The translations under genes were made by a program, and so were the position numbers. A stretch of 24,705 bases of DNA from Schoenoplectus triqueter (taxonomy: Eukaryota > Streptophyta > Magnoliopsida > Poales > Cyperaceae), in NCBI GenBank assembly GCA_964058805.1, contig CAXKVV010001829.1, positions 1-24,705 on the forward strand. The letters are read 5' to 3'. Shown in pieces: positions 1 through 9,503 of this stretch; position 1 is the first letter of the stretch, and the number at the start of each line of letters is the position of its first letter. The notes beneath the pieces were generated by a model that was not told the DNA's origin, ran no database searches, and saw nothing but the letters and a program-made list of their open reading frames with translations.

Positions 1-107
1 AAAAAAAATAGATCTTTATGGAAAAAAAATCTGTTTTCTCCAGGTATTTTGTTCTTTAGTTACTAATCACACCTTACATTTCAAAAAATTAGATCTTTAG
101 CTAGCTC

Positions 108-188
108 TGGTTTGGAGTTATGGATATTAAATTGAATAAAAGTTTAACAGTACAAGAGGAGAAAATGAATATCCATAACTCCAAACCA
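108..188. repeat. Perfect 21-bp inverted repeat with a 39-nt loop
   Basis: Positions 108-128 (starting TGGTTTGGAGTT) are an exact reverse complement of 168-188 (ending AACTCCAAACCA). Pairing stops at mismatches on both sides, so the stem is exactly 21 bp without gaps. Transcribed from either strand it would form a short hairpin. No target-site duplication was recognised, so it is not clearly a transposon. Confidence 0.85.
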
Positions 189-1030
189 ATTTAATATTTT
201 TTTGTTAAATGAATATTTTTTTTTCTGAAGGCAAACGTATTGTTTTTATTTTATTTTACATACTATTTAATCCTCTCAAATAGCTGGAATGATAGAGAAG
301 TAGAGGACATCATTTTTTTTTCGGTCAATCACAAAATGAACGAAATAATATTCAAAGGGTTCTTGTTTATGGTGCAATTTTTTATATTTATACGTAGTGG
401 ACCCACTTATGTTAACAATGGAAAATTCGCAAAATAAGAAAGAATTAAAACAGGTTTGAAGTTAACAGAAGCTAGCAATTTAATTTTGGATGGAAAACAT
501 AGGAGGGGGGTAGTTTGTCATAAAAACAGAGATTGGGAAGGAGGTGGTCCGAAGACATTACCCCTTTCAAAAAAGATATAATCTACTTGCTACTTGCCAG
601 TATTGAGGTGTTGAATAGCAAGCAGCAAAAGGGAAACTGGAGAAAGTAAATCCTTTTTAATTCAGTTGGATCTACGAATTATTGTATTGCATGTGTTAAT
701 TGTATCCATCGACCATCAGTGGCTAACTGCCTCAGCTCCTAAGCATAAAGAACTTCAGATCCATGATAAGATTTTTTTACATAAAAGTCCAGTATATATG
801 AATGTTTAGAAATGCCTATCTATTTAAAAAAACTATTGATTAAGTGGTTACATATTCAGCACAAGATGGCCAATATTAAAGCCCAAGGCAGAATTATTGG
901 CGCCATTAGTTGTTAGTATTTAAGAACTTGTACCTTTTCCACTATTCGTTTTCTTAAATATTGGTAGTTTTCCTATTAAGATGGGAAACAAGATTTCGAT
1001 GTTATACTATTGACATGGCCATGAGCCAAT

Positions 1031-1149
1031 GCTATCTTTATTAGGTATCTAATGCCTTTCGGTATAGTCTGCTTTATAATTATTTTAATTATGTGGTTTC
1101 TTCTTTGTCCTTTTGACCCGTCTTTTGCTATCTTTATTAGGTATCTAAT
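1031..1149. repeat. 23-bp direct repeat pair
   Basis: The 23-bp word beginning GCTATCTTTATTAGG occurs at 1031-1053 and again at 1127-1149 without mismatch. On the minus strand the two copies read as a repeated Arg-Tyr-Leu-Ile-Lys-Ile-Ala peptide within a 75-codon open frame (976-1203). I do not recognise that frame as a gene. The word also contains a short internal palindrome (ATTAG/CTAAT). Confidence 0.6.
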
Positions 1150-2178
1150 ACTTGTTTCTAGTGTGCATTCAACATTTTGTGTAGATTCAATTTTCATGTA
1201 CATCCCAAATAATAACCATTGATTTTTTAAAGGAGAAAAAAAGTCATTTCATTAATTGGTATCAGATTAAATAACTTTTTTATATGGAAAATTTACCTAA
1301 TTTATTTATAACATATAAGGTTTGCAGATTGATAAATTAAATATCTAACATTTTCAATATCATATTTACAAAATTAATTAAAAGATGAACATATTGCATG
1401 GCTTGTTTTAAATTTTATGGTTATGAAGAAGTCTAAACATGAATTTTGATGCACGTAATATTTATTATTGTTAAATTAGAATTGTTGATTAGAAATCGGA
1501 CGTATCACAGTAAAAAACAGCACACTTCCGCAGAGAATTCTTTCCAGAGGATATTATTTCGAAGAGACCGAGGAGGAGAGAAGGGAAGTCAAGGAAATAT
1601 GCAACTTTTATGGATCAAATAAATGCAACATGATTCTTTCCATCTATGAATTAAATAATTTGACCAATATATCCTTTTACAGGCAAAGAAGGAAAAAGGA
1701 AACATATTAACTCTTTGTATTTAAAATGAGATGTACATATATTCTTGGATGTGTGCTAGCTAGAAATATTTTTTTCTTGAAAAATACGGGTGCGTTTGAT
1801 TTCCATAAACGGGGAAAAAAAATTCTTCAGATTCAACTAAACTCAGAAATGGTTCATGGTAAGAAATTAATTACTGATACATTTACAATGATATAATTAA
1901 TACTACGTACTACGCAAAAGATGTACATCTAGTTACCTGGAAATGAACAGAACGAAGTATTAATTGTTGATAACATACAATAACTACTACTCTCATAATT
2001 AATTAAACACATATACCTTAAATATATTAGAAACAATAATAAGTATCCATCGGTGGTACGTAGAAAAATTACAAGGAAATGTAGGAAATGTACGTAGGCC
2101 TAAGTATTCTATATGTAGGAGGAGATCTTAGAGATGTATATATATACACGACAAGATCAATTAAGATAGATAACAGAA

Positions 2179-2187
2179 GCATACCCT
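2179..2187 (-). promoter_or_regulatory. 5' splice donor of peroxidase intron 1
   Basis: On the minus strand the exon ends ...GTCAGG followed by GTATGC. The GT at 2184-2183 is the donor and leaves a phase-0 exon ending at the Arg after the distal HDCFV motif, a classical first-intron position in class III peroxidases. Reading through instead gives seven unrelated codons and a TAA at 2161-2163. Confidence 0.75.
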
Positions 2188-2394
2188 GACAAAGCAGTCA
2201 TGGAAATGCAAGCGAATAAGACCAGCGGCTACACCGGTGTTGTTGGCAAAGGCAGCCGCCACGGCTTGCTGTACCAGTGACTCGGCTGTCGGGCAAGTGC
2301 TGTTGTAGAAACCAACCTGAAGATCACATAGAGTTGAAGGCAAAACAAGACACACAAGAGCTAAAGTGAAAATAAGCTCCTTTGAAAGGACCAT
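2185..2394 (-). CDS. Class III secretory peroxidase, first exon only
   Basis: Class III peroxidases are secreted haem enzymes that use H2O2 to oxidise phenolics and act in cell-wall lignification and defence. This exon encodes 70 residues. Residues 1-23 form a signal peptide (charged start, Leu/Val-rich core, Ala-less SxxLC end). The mature start [11 protein letters not shown] holds the first disulfide Cys at residue 34. The distal haem pocket motif [10 protein letters not shown] follows, with catalytic Arg61 and His65, the calcium-binding Asp66 and Cys67. The ATG at 2394-2392 is the first in frame after the TATA box, and its context gives a normal signal peptide. Family members are usually about 310-350 residues in four exons, but exons 2-4 are not found in the 2.18 kb downstream. 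Either intron 1 leaves the window or the gene is truncated. The exon itself is intact and much richer in GC than its surroundings. Confidence 0.92.
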
Positions 2395-3140
2395 TTTGTG
2401 ATCACTTATAATTTCTCAATGCTTCTCTGGGTTGGTTTTCCATAGGGCCGGACTCAAGATTGTGTATATATAGGAGTTTGGCATGAAAGATCGCTGTCTG
2501 GAGGCAAGAAAAAGAGGCAACATATATGTAAAAGCAAGTACAAAATAAAAAGAAAATTCGGAAAATAGGCGAATTGATCTTCAGTTTTCCGTACCTTATC
2601 CTCACTTCCAATACAACGACATTCTTTTAATTTTTTTTAATAAAGCTGCAGTTTAATTCGCTCTCTAAGAATACTGTACGCTGCTAGCTTGTTCTAGTTA
2701 GCTCCTAGTGTTTAAAGTCTCATAATAATAATAATAATAATATGTATATGTGTATTAATTCATCCAAGAACAAATATATCAAACATTTAAATAACAAAAC
2801 ATTATCCAGTACTGTATTTTTTTTATTGAATAATTCATATCAATTTAATTTATCAAGGATTATGCTATGATAGTATTATTATTATTATTATATATATACT
2901 CAATAAGTTTTAAAACCAAAACAATCATTATCTATCTTATCTTATTTTCTGACGGAGAAAATGAGTATTGAATTTGTTTTCTCATATAATATGGTGTACT
3001 GGAGAGAGTAACTCAATATATATGCTGATCTACTTACAGTGATACCCTTTATCTTTTTTTTTTCTTAAATTGCCGTTCGTCGATTTAGAAACTAGTCATA
3101 TCATCACAATGTAGATTGGAATTCAAAACACGAGAATCAC
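2395..3140. other. Peroxidase upstream region and AT-rich spacer
   Basis: This is the promoter side of the minus-strand peroxidase. Beyond the TATA box I recognise no gene. It contains an (ATA)n run at 2722-2741 and an (ATT)n run with TA repeats at 2874-2896, which are complementary and could pair across about 130 bp. Nothing else is supportable. Confidence 0.5.
2465..2472 (-). promoter_or_regulatory. TATA box of the peroxidase gene
   Basis: Reading on the minus strand, CTATATATACAC lies about 70 bp upstream of the peroxidase ATG. Transcription starting about 30 bp downstream would leave a 5' leader of roughly 40 nt without an upstream ATG in a bad position. This is a good match by sequence and spacing, but the start site was not measured. 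Confidence 0.6.
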
Positions 3141-3318
3141 AAACTTGGACCTTTTCTGAAATAAACAAAAACTTCATTGAAATTAAACAAAGATGACATA
3201 TAAACTTCGACCTTTTCTGAAATAAACAAAAACTTCATTTAAACAAAGATGATATATAAACTTCGACCTTTTCTGAAATAAACAAAAACTTCATTGAAAT
3301 TAAACAAAAATGACATAT
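3141..3318. repeat. Three-copy tandem repeat, about 61-bp unit
   Basis: Three head-to-tail copies begin at 3141, 3202 and 3258, each starting with AAACTT followed by the block GACCTTTTCTGAAATAAACA. Copies 1 and 3 are about 61 bp. Copy 2 is about 56 bp because it lacks the GAAAT segment after CTTCATT. The copies differ at very few positions, so the array is young. It stops 13 bp before the CACTA-like end at 3332. Confidence 0.9.
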
Positions 3319-3825
3319 CCTTCGTTGTTTTCACTACCAGAAAAAAGAGCATTGGGGACCCCCATTTGACACCGGTTAAAGCAATAACAGTTGCTGAAAT
3401 TCAATAATGGTACAATAGTAATTATCGTGAAATAATCAAAAATAGTTTTTATAAGAAAACTGGTTCTAAAATAGAGGAGAATAAGTACATGGGGCGCAAG
3501 GGGATTTAGAACTAGTTATCGAAAAAACCGATGCTAAAACTAACCTTTAGCAAAAACCGGTGCACAATTTAACTTTCAAAAACGGTTCTATCAAAAAAAC
3601 CATTTCTAAAGCTTAATTAATTTTTGTCAGCCATTTGAAACTGTTTTTTTTCATAAAACTGTTTCTAAATGTAAGGCTTCAGAAACATTTTTTAATATGA
3701 AACTGTTTCGAAAAAGCATTTTTTTTTTGTTTTATATCCCATCTCCCTCTCTCTTTCTCTACTGTCGTGATTCAAAAATTTATATGTTTTGAAACCTCTC
3801 TCTCTATCAAGCCCTCCCTCCCTCT

Positions 3826-3930
3826 GGAGCTACTTGTCGAAGTCAATGGCCCGGGCGGGCGGGGCGTTCAGGGAGTCGCCGATGGAGAGCATGGAGGACG
3901 GAAGAGGAAGTCCATGGCCGTGCTAGTTTT
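3826..3930 (+). other. GC-rich island, possible captured gene fragment
   Basis: A block of about 105 bp, strikingly GC-rich compared with its neighbours, lies inside the CACTA-like remnant. It holds a 26-codon frame from ATG 3846 to TAG 3926, rich in Gly, Arg, Ser and Glu. I do not recognise the peptide. CACTA elements often carry pieces of host genes, which would explain the base composition, but simple-sequence origin is also possible. Confidence 0.35.
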
Positions 3931-4129
3931 CGAAGCATGAGATGAAAATCTCGCTGAAATAATTACGTTCCTGTGTGAAGACGCAAACGGCAAATAGGTC
4001 ATTGAAGGGAATGAGTGTTTCTACCTTAATAATTTTTTTTGCTATCAATGATTATTGATCTCATATACTAGTACCAGTTATTATAACTTTTCAGTTTTTA
4101 GCAAGGAAAATATATTCAGTGGCTGATTG

Positions 4130-4345
4130 AAATCGGGTCGGGCCGGGCCGGGTCAGGGTCGAATCGAGTCGGATCAATTTACATATTGTGTTTTTTCAAA
4201 TCGTTGATAGATTTCGATTCGATTGAAGACCATTTAATCTCGGGTCGGGTCGGATCAGGTCGGGTTCGAGTCGGATCGGGTTAGTTTAACTTTCTTAAAA
4301 AATCAGATCGGATCGGATTCAGATTCGGACGGATCGGACAAATTT
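4130..4345. repeat. Degenerate GGGTCGG / GGATCGG minisatellite
   Basis: Two arrays of GGGTC, GGATC and GAGTC words (4132-4175 and 4239-4345) are separated by about 65 bp of ordinary sequence. Later units drift to GGATCGG and GGGTCAGATC. Comparable arrays occur inside many plant hAT-type elements, and another is found in the element at 18019-18661. I could not identify clean terminal repeats for this one. Confidence 0.7.
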
Positions 4346-4755
4346 GTCGGGTCAGATCAGGTTGTGCCGCCTGTACTAAGGAACTTCTGAAATAATTTTG
4401 TTAAAAGAACCGTCGCAAGAAGATAGTTAAAAAAAAAGAATTAACATCGGTTATTGGGTACAAATCGGTGTTAAAGTCTATTTTATATATTTTTATGAGG
4501 AAAAGTTTATCTGTCTTAATTAGTTAATTGTTCAAAAAAGTAACGAAAAGTAAACAAAGGCCGAAAGAACTGATTTCAAAGACACTATTTACTATTCAAG
4601 GTACATTAAATATGTACGTATACATCCTTGTCATTATTATTTCAATCTGGATCTCCAAATCAGATAGCTGTAGCTGTATATATGACAATTTCAGGTTTGG
4701 TACTAACTGATGTTATATGTCTATAATATATAAGAACAATTTAGAGATAAGACGA

Positions 4756-5294
4756 GGCCTGATAAAATTGGATATATACTTTTTAACACATTTCAATTTT
4801 AATTTGAATATTTACCTCTTCAAAATTTAAAAATAAGATATTTATCTCGGAAAATATAAAAAACTTTGAATATTTACCCATAATAAGCATTATCCTTATA
4901 AAAATTAAAATAATAATAAGATAAAATGTCCCTTTATATTTTTTTAATCATCATACAGTTTGCACTACAACAAAGCTAGCAACCTTTGGGGCTCAAAAGA
5001 GAGAACAAGGGTAAGTAATAATATAGCATCAATACAATGTGTATAGTAAAATAAAAAAAATTCAATGCATCACTTTATTGTAGTGTAAATTGTATGGATG
5101 ATGAAAAAATACAAAAGGATATTTTTATCCTATTATGATTTTAATTAATTATTAATTTAATTTTTATGAGGATAATACTAGTTATGAGTAAATATTTAAG
5201 ATTTTAATATTTTGAGGAATAAATATTTAATTTTTAAATTAAAGAGGTAAATATCCAAATTAAAATATGTGGAGGTATATATTCAACTTTGCCT
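4756..5294. mobile_element. Long-arm foldback element (about 540 bp)
   Basis: The arms 4756-4980 and 5070-5294 are inverted copies with roughly 80% identity by eye. Shared blocks include GAATATTTACCTCTT against GGATATTTACCTCTT, ATAAAAATTAAA, and the inner CATCATACA...CACTACAA. The outer ends (GGCCTGATAAAATTGG and GGCAAAGTTGAATAT when both are read inward) align only with gaps, so the exact ends and target duplication are uncertain. There is no coding capacity. Arm length and lack of coding fit a foldback or Mutator-type MITE. Confidence 0.75.
4971..5086. mobile_element. Possible small CACTA-like element at the foldback centre
   Basis: The innermost part of the foldback begins CACTACAACAAAG and ends CTTTATTGTAGTG, the correct inward orientation for 13-bp CACTA terminal repeats of a 116-bp element. 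The flanking triplets (TTG and TAA) do not match, and the inverted symmetry continues outside these ends. It may therefore be only the inner end of the foldback arms. Confidence 0.3.
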
Positions 5295-5955
5295 TAATTT
5301 TACATGTTACATCACAATTGAACTTGTTAAATCAGTTAGGAAAAGCTTCAAAAGCAAAAATATATACTATACAAATAGGCAGGTTTACGTAAAACCAACC
5401 CATAATATATCTCATCATTTGTTATATCAATGATTACATTATGTTACATGTACATATTTTTAACTAAACAGTAAATTTTAATTTTAAAATTATATGTTTC
5501 GATGATTCTTAAAGTAATGCTATCTATTTAATTGACCATGAGCACACTCGCCGCTTCATTAATTTGCCAGTACCCGGTGTGAAATGCAATTCACAATAGT
5601 TCGAAGTGCCGCTGATAAGATATTCATTGCATTATATAATCTTCTGAATAAACCCTTAACCTGTAATCTATTACCTACATGTGTGATTACTTGTTTATTT
5701 TCATATAAAAAGTATTTATCTGAGATATACGCATGCACAATTAATTGTACATAATAAAAACGATTTATCAAAGAGGGGATGAGCCTGAAAATTGTTTTTT
5801 TTCTCTGTGTATTCCTAGCTAAAAAAAAGAAAAAAAAATGAGCTAATCTCAAGAGAACTGAAATTGCTACATTTAGTTCCTTTTGAATCTCATTTTTCTT
5901 ATCTGCGTTTTGTTTTCTAATCACACAAGATACTACTGTTTTCTTTAAAGATCTA
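5295..5955. other. AT-rich spacer, nothing recognised
   Basis: Open frames occur on both strands, but none has conserved motifs, and they are full of homopolymer-derived residues. No terminal repeats, satellites or RNA genes were noticed. Confidence 0.5.
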
Positions 5956-5959
5956 GTAT

Positions 5960-6740
5960 TAAATATATCACAAATAAATAAATTAATTAATTAAGAAATA
6001 TAAAGAGAAAGAATATAGAATTTAACAGGGTTCAGCTATAAAAAATCTACATCTCCAGGACCTGCAATCACAATAGTCGATTGCACCTAATCACTAATAC
6101 AAATAAGTTTTTTATAACTACGAACTTTCGATCTCTTACACCAAATAATAGGACAGTCGTCGGCTAAAAAAAATAAATGAAACGTGAAAAACTAAGTCTC
6201 ATTAAAGAACAATCAAGATCTAACTTCTCACAAATTCTCAATGAATTTTATAAAATAATCTTGAGTTCAGAACAAAAGAGAATAGAGTATAGCTCTCAGA
6301 AAACTTGATGGCTAGGTTTTACAAAGAGAAATTCATCACGTTTGAGAAGAAAGAAAGGTGTATATATAGAGATACACCAAAATTGACAACAAATCGAGCA
6401 AATCCATTGCAACGACCCTAGCACATTTAACTGTTATAACAGATGTAAGATCTATTACAACGGATGCATAAGGGAATTGTTCTGGAAATTTTTGGCTAAA
6501 TTTTGTACACAAAATATTTAATCTGTTATAACAGATATTGAGATCTGTCATAGTGGTTAAATAATAAAATTTCTCTCGAGGTCATCTGTTATAATGGATA
6601 AGACATCCATTACAATGATTATGATATGTTTGGCTCAGGAGCAATTTGATCAAAATTTATACATACTTGATTTAATCCGTTACAATGGTTATAAATTCCG
6701 TTGTAATGGTTAGGGCATACGTACCTAAATCTGACCATTT
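5960..6740 (-). mobile_element. Decayed LTR-like sequence (minus orientation)
   Basis: Read on the minus strand this block has the layout of a plant copia-type LTR and leader. A TATA box CTATATATACACC lies at 6369-6357. It is followed by a pyrimidine-rich start, and later by TGGAGATGTAGATTTTTTATAGCTGAACCCTGTTAAAT near its end, a known style of LTR 3' part. Repeated words of the form CTGTTATAACAG and CCGTTACAATGG fill 6430-6712. A similarly arranged block recurs in the same orientation at 9060-9345, beyond the minus-strand remnant at 7397-8600, as an LTR pair would. Ends and target duplication were not found, so this is an inference. Confidence 0.35.
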
Positions 6741-6744
6741 TAGT

Positions 6745-7390
6745 CTCAAGACAATTTTGATTACCTTTGATTATTATAAATCTAACCTAATCAAATTATA
6801 TCTTCAGATCTTTATGCTTGAGTTCTTCTACTTAAGCTCAATATTTGCACTTTATAAAGCTCTAAAAAAATATTAAATTTATATATAATTATTTTACAAA
6901 TTCATAAATATCATGTTATATAATTTTGATAATTGTATACAATAATAATCTTTTCCTTTTGATGATTTACAAAACAATTATATTTTTGTATAATATTTAT
7001 TTTGAAGAATATAAAATCTCATTATAAAATTCTAAAATGATATCTATGAAATTTATTTCTCCCTTTTTATTTATAATTGAAGAAAGAAAATAAATTTGAT
7101 AAAATTTCTCTCAAAATATTCATTCTCTCCCTCAATTAAATAATTTTATCAGTAATACACATACAAATCAAACAACATAAAAATAAAACATGTACAAATG
7201 AACAAATATAGCAAGTCAGAATAGAGAATAATACATGGAACTAAAACATATATGTCATCACATAACATGAATAATAAAAAAAATCAACATGCAACTAACA
7301 TAACAACTGTGAAAATTAACAATAAGCATAATATATCACATAACAGACAAATATCCTAAGTTGAAGAAAAAAGAAATAGATAAGAAATCC
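6745..7390. other. AT-rich spacer inside the decayed element
   Basis: Very AT-rich with no recognisable frame. It lies between the LTR-like block and the stop codon end of the minus-strand coding remnant, where the 3' untranslated part of such an element would be. Confidence 0.4.
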
Positions 7391-7396
7391 TAAGAG

Positions 7397-8600
7397 CTAC
7401 TCCTCCATGGGAGCGTCATCACCATCACCGTCACTCATCACTCATCACTAAGAGCATCATCACTATCATTATCATGCCCGCTGGAAGAGTTGATACCTAC
7501 ACCAAACTGATGAATTCATCTGATCATCAGATCATGTTGTGCCGTCTTGATCGAGTTCAGGTGGTTGTACACATCAGTGGCGATGGTGGAGAACTAGGAG
7601 CAAATCCAATGCAACTGGACATTGGTATCATCAGAAGGGGCAAGTCGGCAGACGCCTCATAAAAGATGCCTAGTGGAAGACAGACGAAGGAGCAAATGGT
7701 GCCTCGAGCTCGAGATTGGCTAGATCCCAATACTGGTTGGGCAACACATTATGTGCGAAAATCTAGTAATTGATCGTTTTAAGTTCAGGTACCATGATAG
7801 GCTGACCGTTGTCAATAATCCTTTACCACCCCAAATTGATAAGCTCATTAAAAATATTGATAGATAATATGAGCTTATCAGTGATCTCTGGGGACAGATC
7901 AATCAGATGACATCGAACTATCTCATGAATGAGTGAAAAATAAGGTAGAGAATAGTTCTTATTGGTGAAGGCGATGCACATGTGCCTGAGGAGGATGTAG
8001 GGATGTTGATCTTGATATCGTCGAGAGAGATTAAATGTCGTATGTAGAAGATGATATTTTATTTCATGTTTATCTTCATCGTCGACTTAGGAGTGAGGAT
8101 ATTATTGACAATGACAAAGATCAATCGATGAAGGTCTGAAAGATGTGTAGCATAAAGAGGCTTACCCGTGACCCACTCTTTATCAAACTATGTCCTGTAG
8201 GCATTTGCATCCTCCTGTGCAATTATCACCCAACCCTGAAGCGGATATACTTCATCGTCCTCATTGGTAATATTCAGATACCAACCTAGATTGTCCATGG
8301 TGAGCTCAAGAGTACAACTGTACAAGACATTTGTTGTTTATAATGGGTCGTTATGAAATTGAAGTTTGATATAGAACAGTTTGATCATTTACATAGATGT
8401 GAGGTCATTAATTCTAAGAAATCGACACCAACCTCAATGATCTAGGTACTGGTCTAATTAGGTGCTTTCTTGCTCTCGAATGGCCCTAATTTTATGGAAA
8501 AAAACCGACCGATACCCGACGTTATTGAAATTGTCTTATATAATTGGTAAAGGCTAGGGCGTCCTTGAATAGATACCGATTAGTATATGCTATTGTCATG
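7397..8600 (-). pseudogene. Decayed plant transposon-protein-like gene
   Basis: On the minus strand a discontinuous reading frame of about 400 codons can be followed through several stops. Near 8390-8280 it reads MIKLFYIKLQFHNDPL, a stop, then a block ending LTMDNLGWYLNI. Near 8160-7930 it reads PLYATHLSDLHRLIFVIVNN, later DDIKINIP and LYLIFHSFMR. This order (an FY-x-N/K-L start, a Leu-Gly segment, a hydrophobic 'RL' helix, a 'K-x-N-x-P' segment, then a C-terminal 'FxxF') resembles the domain found in many plant proteins annotated as putative plant transposon protein. The frame ends in an Asp/Ser-rich acidic tail (about 7475-7397, SGHDNDSDD then, after a frameshift, SDGDGDDAPMEE). In-frame stops near 8388, 8338, 8188, 8056, 7918 and 7903 show it is dead. 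The family assignment is by eye and moderate at best. Confidence 0.45.
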
Positions 8601-8859
8601 TCCATGCATGGTGGTCCATATCGAGAAGAGGACCCCCACAGATACTAGTTGGTTGGGCTAGTTCTCGATCCCTCTTATGAGTCATTTTATCGATTCAAAA
8701 AAATAAAGGGTCTAAGTGCAATAATTATCAAAATTTCTCAAACCTCCGAGAAGAGACAACCTTTGAAGAGAGAATCATCTCACAAACTTGAATCCATAAA
8801 TAATTTCTTGATTGGAGCAGCGGAGCAATGACAATCACTTTTTTCTATTTTCGGTCTAG

Positions 8860-9040
8860 GGTTGGGAAGAAGACCAATGAGAGAGAGAAGAGAAGTGAAG
8901 GGGAGAAAATGAAAGAGAGAAGAGGGATGGTTTCGATGAGAGAAATGGAGGTCAGATGTGACAACAGCAGAAATGGAGAGAAAGGAGAGAAAATGAAGAA
9001 AAACATGGAAGGGATCGGTTTTGAGAAGAAGAAAGAAGGA
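8860..9040. repeat. Purine-rich tract (GA/GAAA-rich)
   Basis: About 180 bp of almost pure A and G on the plus strand, with many GAGAGA and GAAGAA words. The 72-codon frame across it is just Lys/Glu/Arg simple sequence. On the minus strand it would be a pyrimidine-rich leader just upstream of the decayed gene. Confidence 0.6.
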
Positions 9041-9059
9041 GAATAGGCGTGTCTCTTCC

Positions 9060-9345
9060 TTAAACTGAATTAATTTTGAACTATTCGTTGTAACAGATAG
9101 CTATCTGTTATAACATATGAGAGATATAAATGATAGAAAATGTAATGCAACTAATAGGTCAATAAATTTTGTATCCTTTACAATGATTAGATCATCTGTT
9201 GTAATGATATGCACATTGATATAGGGAGAAAATTTTGAATTTATCCGTTGACAACAAATTTTTCTCTCGAGATTTTTATGGTCTTTTTGAACTAATCTGA
9301 TTTAATTTGTTGTAACATTTATGATAACCGTTGCAACAGATGAGA
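9060..9345 (-). repeat. Second copy of the CTGTTATAAC/CTCTCGAG repeat block
   Basis: Words such as GCTATCTGTTATAACA, TTTACAATGATTAG, TTTTTCTCTCGAG and CTGATTTAATTTGTTGTAAC recall those at 6430-6712 (for example TTTCTCTCGAG and TTGATTTAATCCGTTACAAT), in the same order and orientation. The two blocks enclose the decayed minus-strand gene, which suggests remains of a repeat pair such as LTRs. Confidence 0.45.
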
Positions 9346-9420
9346 GATTTTTTTTTGTGTGCAGAAGAATGCCTTTTAATATGAAAATTGAACATCGCTC
9401 TCCAGTCAAAGTTATTATGT

Positions 9421-9422
<2 letters not shown>

Positions 9423-9501
<79 letters not shown>

Positions 9502-9503
9502 CG
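9423..9503. repeat. (TA)30 followed by (GA)10 microsatellite
   Basis: An uninterrupted TA run at 9423-9482 passes directly into a GA run to about 9503. It marks the left edge of the palindromic element that follows. Confidence 0.95.

Larger units (their letters stand above)
1..2160. other. AT-rich non-coding DNA (peroxidase intron 1 or 3' flank)
   Basis: No reading frame here looks like a conserved protein on either strand. I searched the minus strand for peroxidase exons 2-4 (the Gly-Cys-Asp-Ala-Ser block after the distal His motif, and the proximal His region) and found nothing. The stretch is therefore either a long first intron of the peroxidase exon at 2185-2394, or the flank of a truncated gene. 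A perfect inverted repeat (108-188) and a 23-bp direct repeat (1031-1149) lie in it. Confidence 0.6.
3332..4495 (+). mobile_element. CACTA (En/Spm)-like transposon remnant with left terminus
   Basis: The block opens with CACTACCAGAAAAAAG, the form of plant CACTA terminal repeats. It is followed by a cluster of related subterminal words such as AAACTGGTTCTAAAA, AAAAACCGATGCTAAAAC, AAAACGGTTCTATC and AAAACTGTTTCTAAATG between 3450 and 3720. Words in the opposite orientation (CATCGGTT, AAATCGGTGTTAAAG) occur at 4443-4478, as expected near a right end. No matching right terminus ending TAGTG was found there, so the element is truncated or its end has decayed. No transposase frame is present. The interior carries a GC-rich block (3826-3930) and a GGGTC-type minisatellite, so it is non-autonomous. 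Confidence 0.7.

Noticed and set aside
976..1203. A 75-codon minus-strand frame with a repeated IRYLIKIA peptide
   Set aside because: The repeat is a DNA-level direct repeat and no family is recognised, so it is listed only as a repeat.
1..2160. Peroxidase exons 2-4 on the minus strand
   Set aside because: No frame with the conserved Cys, proximal His or Gly-Cys-Asp-Ala-Ser motifs was visible. The region is uniformly AT-rich.
2402..2611. A 69-codon minus-strand frame upstream of the peroxidase
   Set aside because: It spans the TATA box and leader and has no conserved features, so it is chance.
5073..5086. Right end of the CACTA element starting at 3332
   Set aside because: The terminus ATTGTAGTG matches CACTACAAT, not the CACTACCAG start at 3332, and it pairs better with 4971.
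8828..9046. A 72-codon Lys/Glu/Arg-rich frame
   Set aside because: The purine-rich simple sequence explains the composition, and there are no conserved residues or start context.
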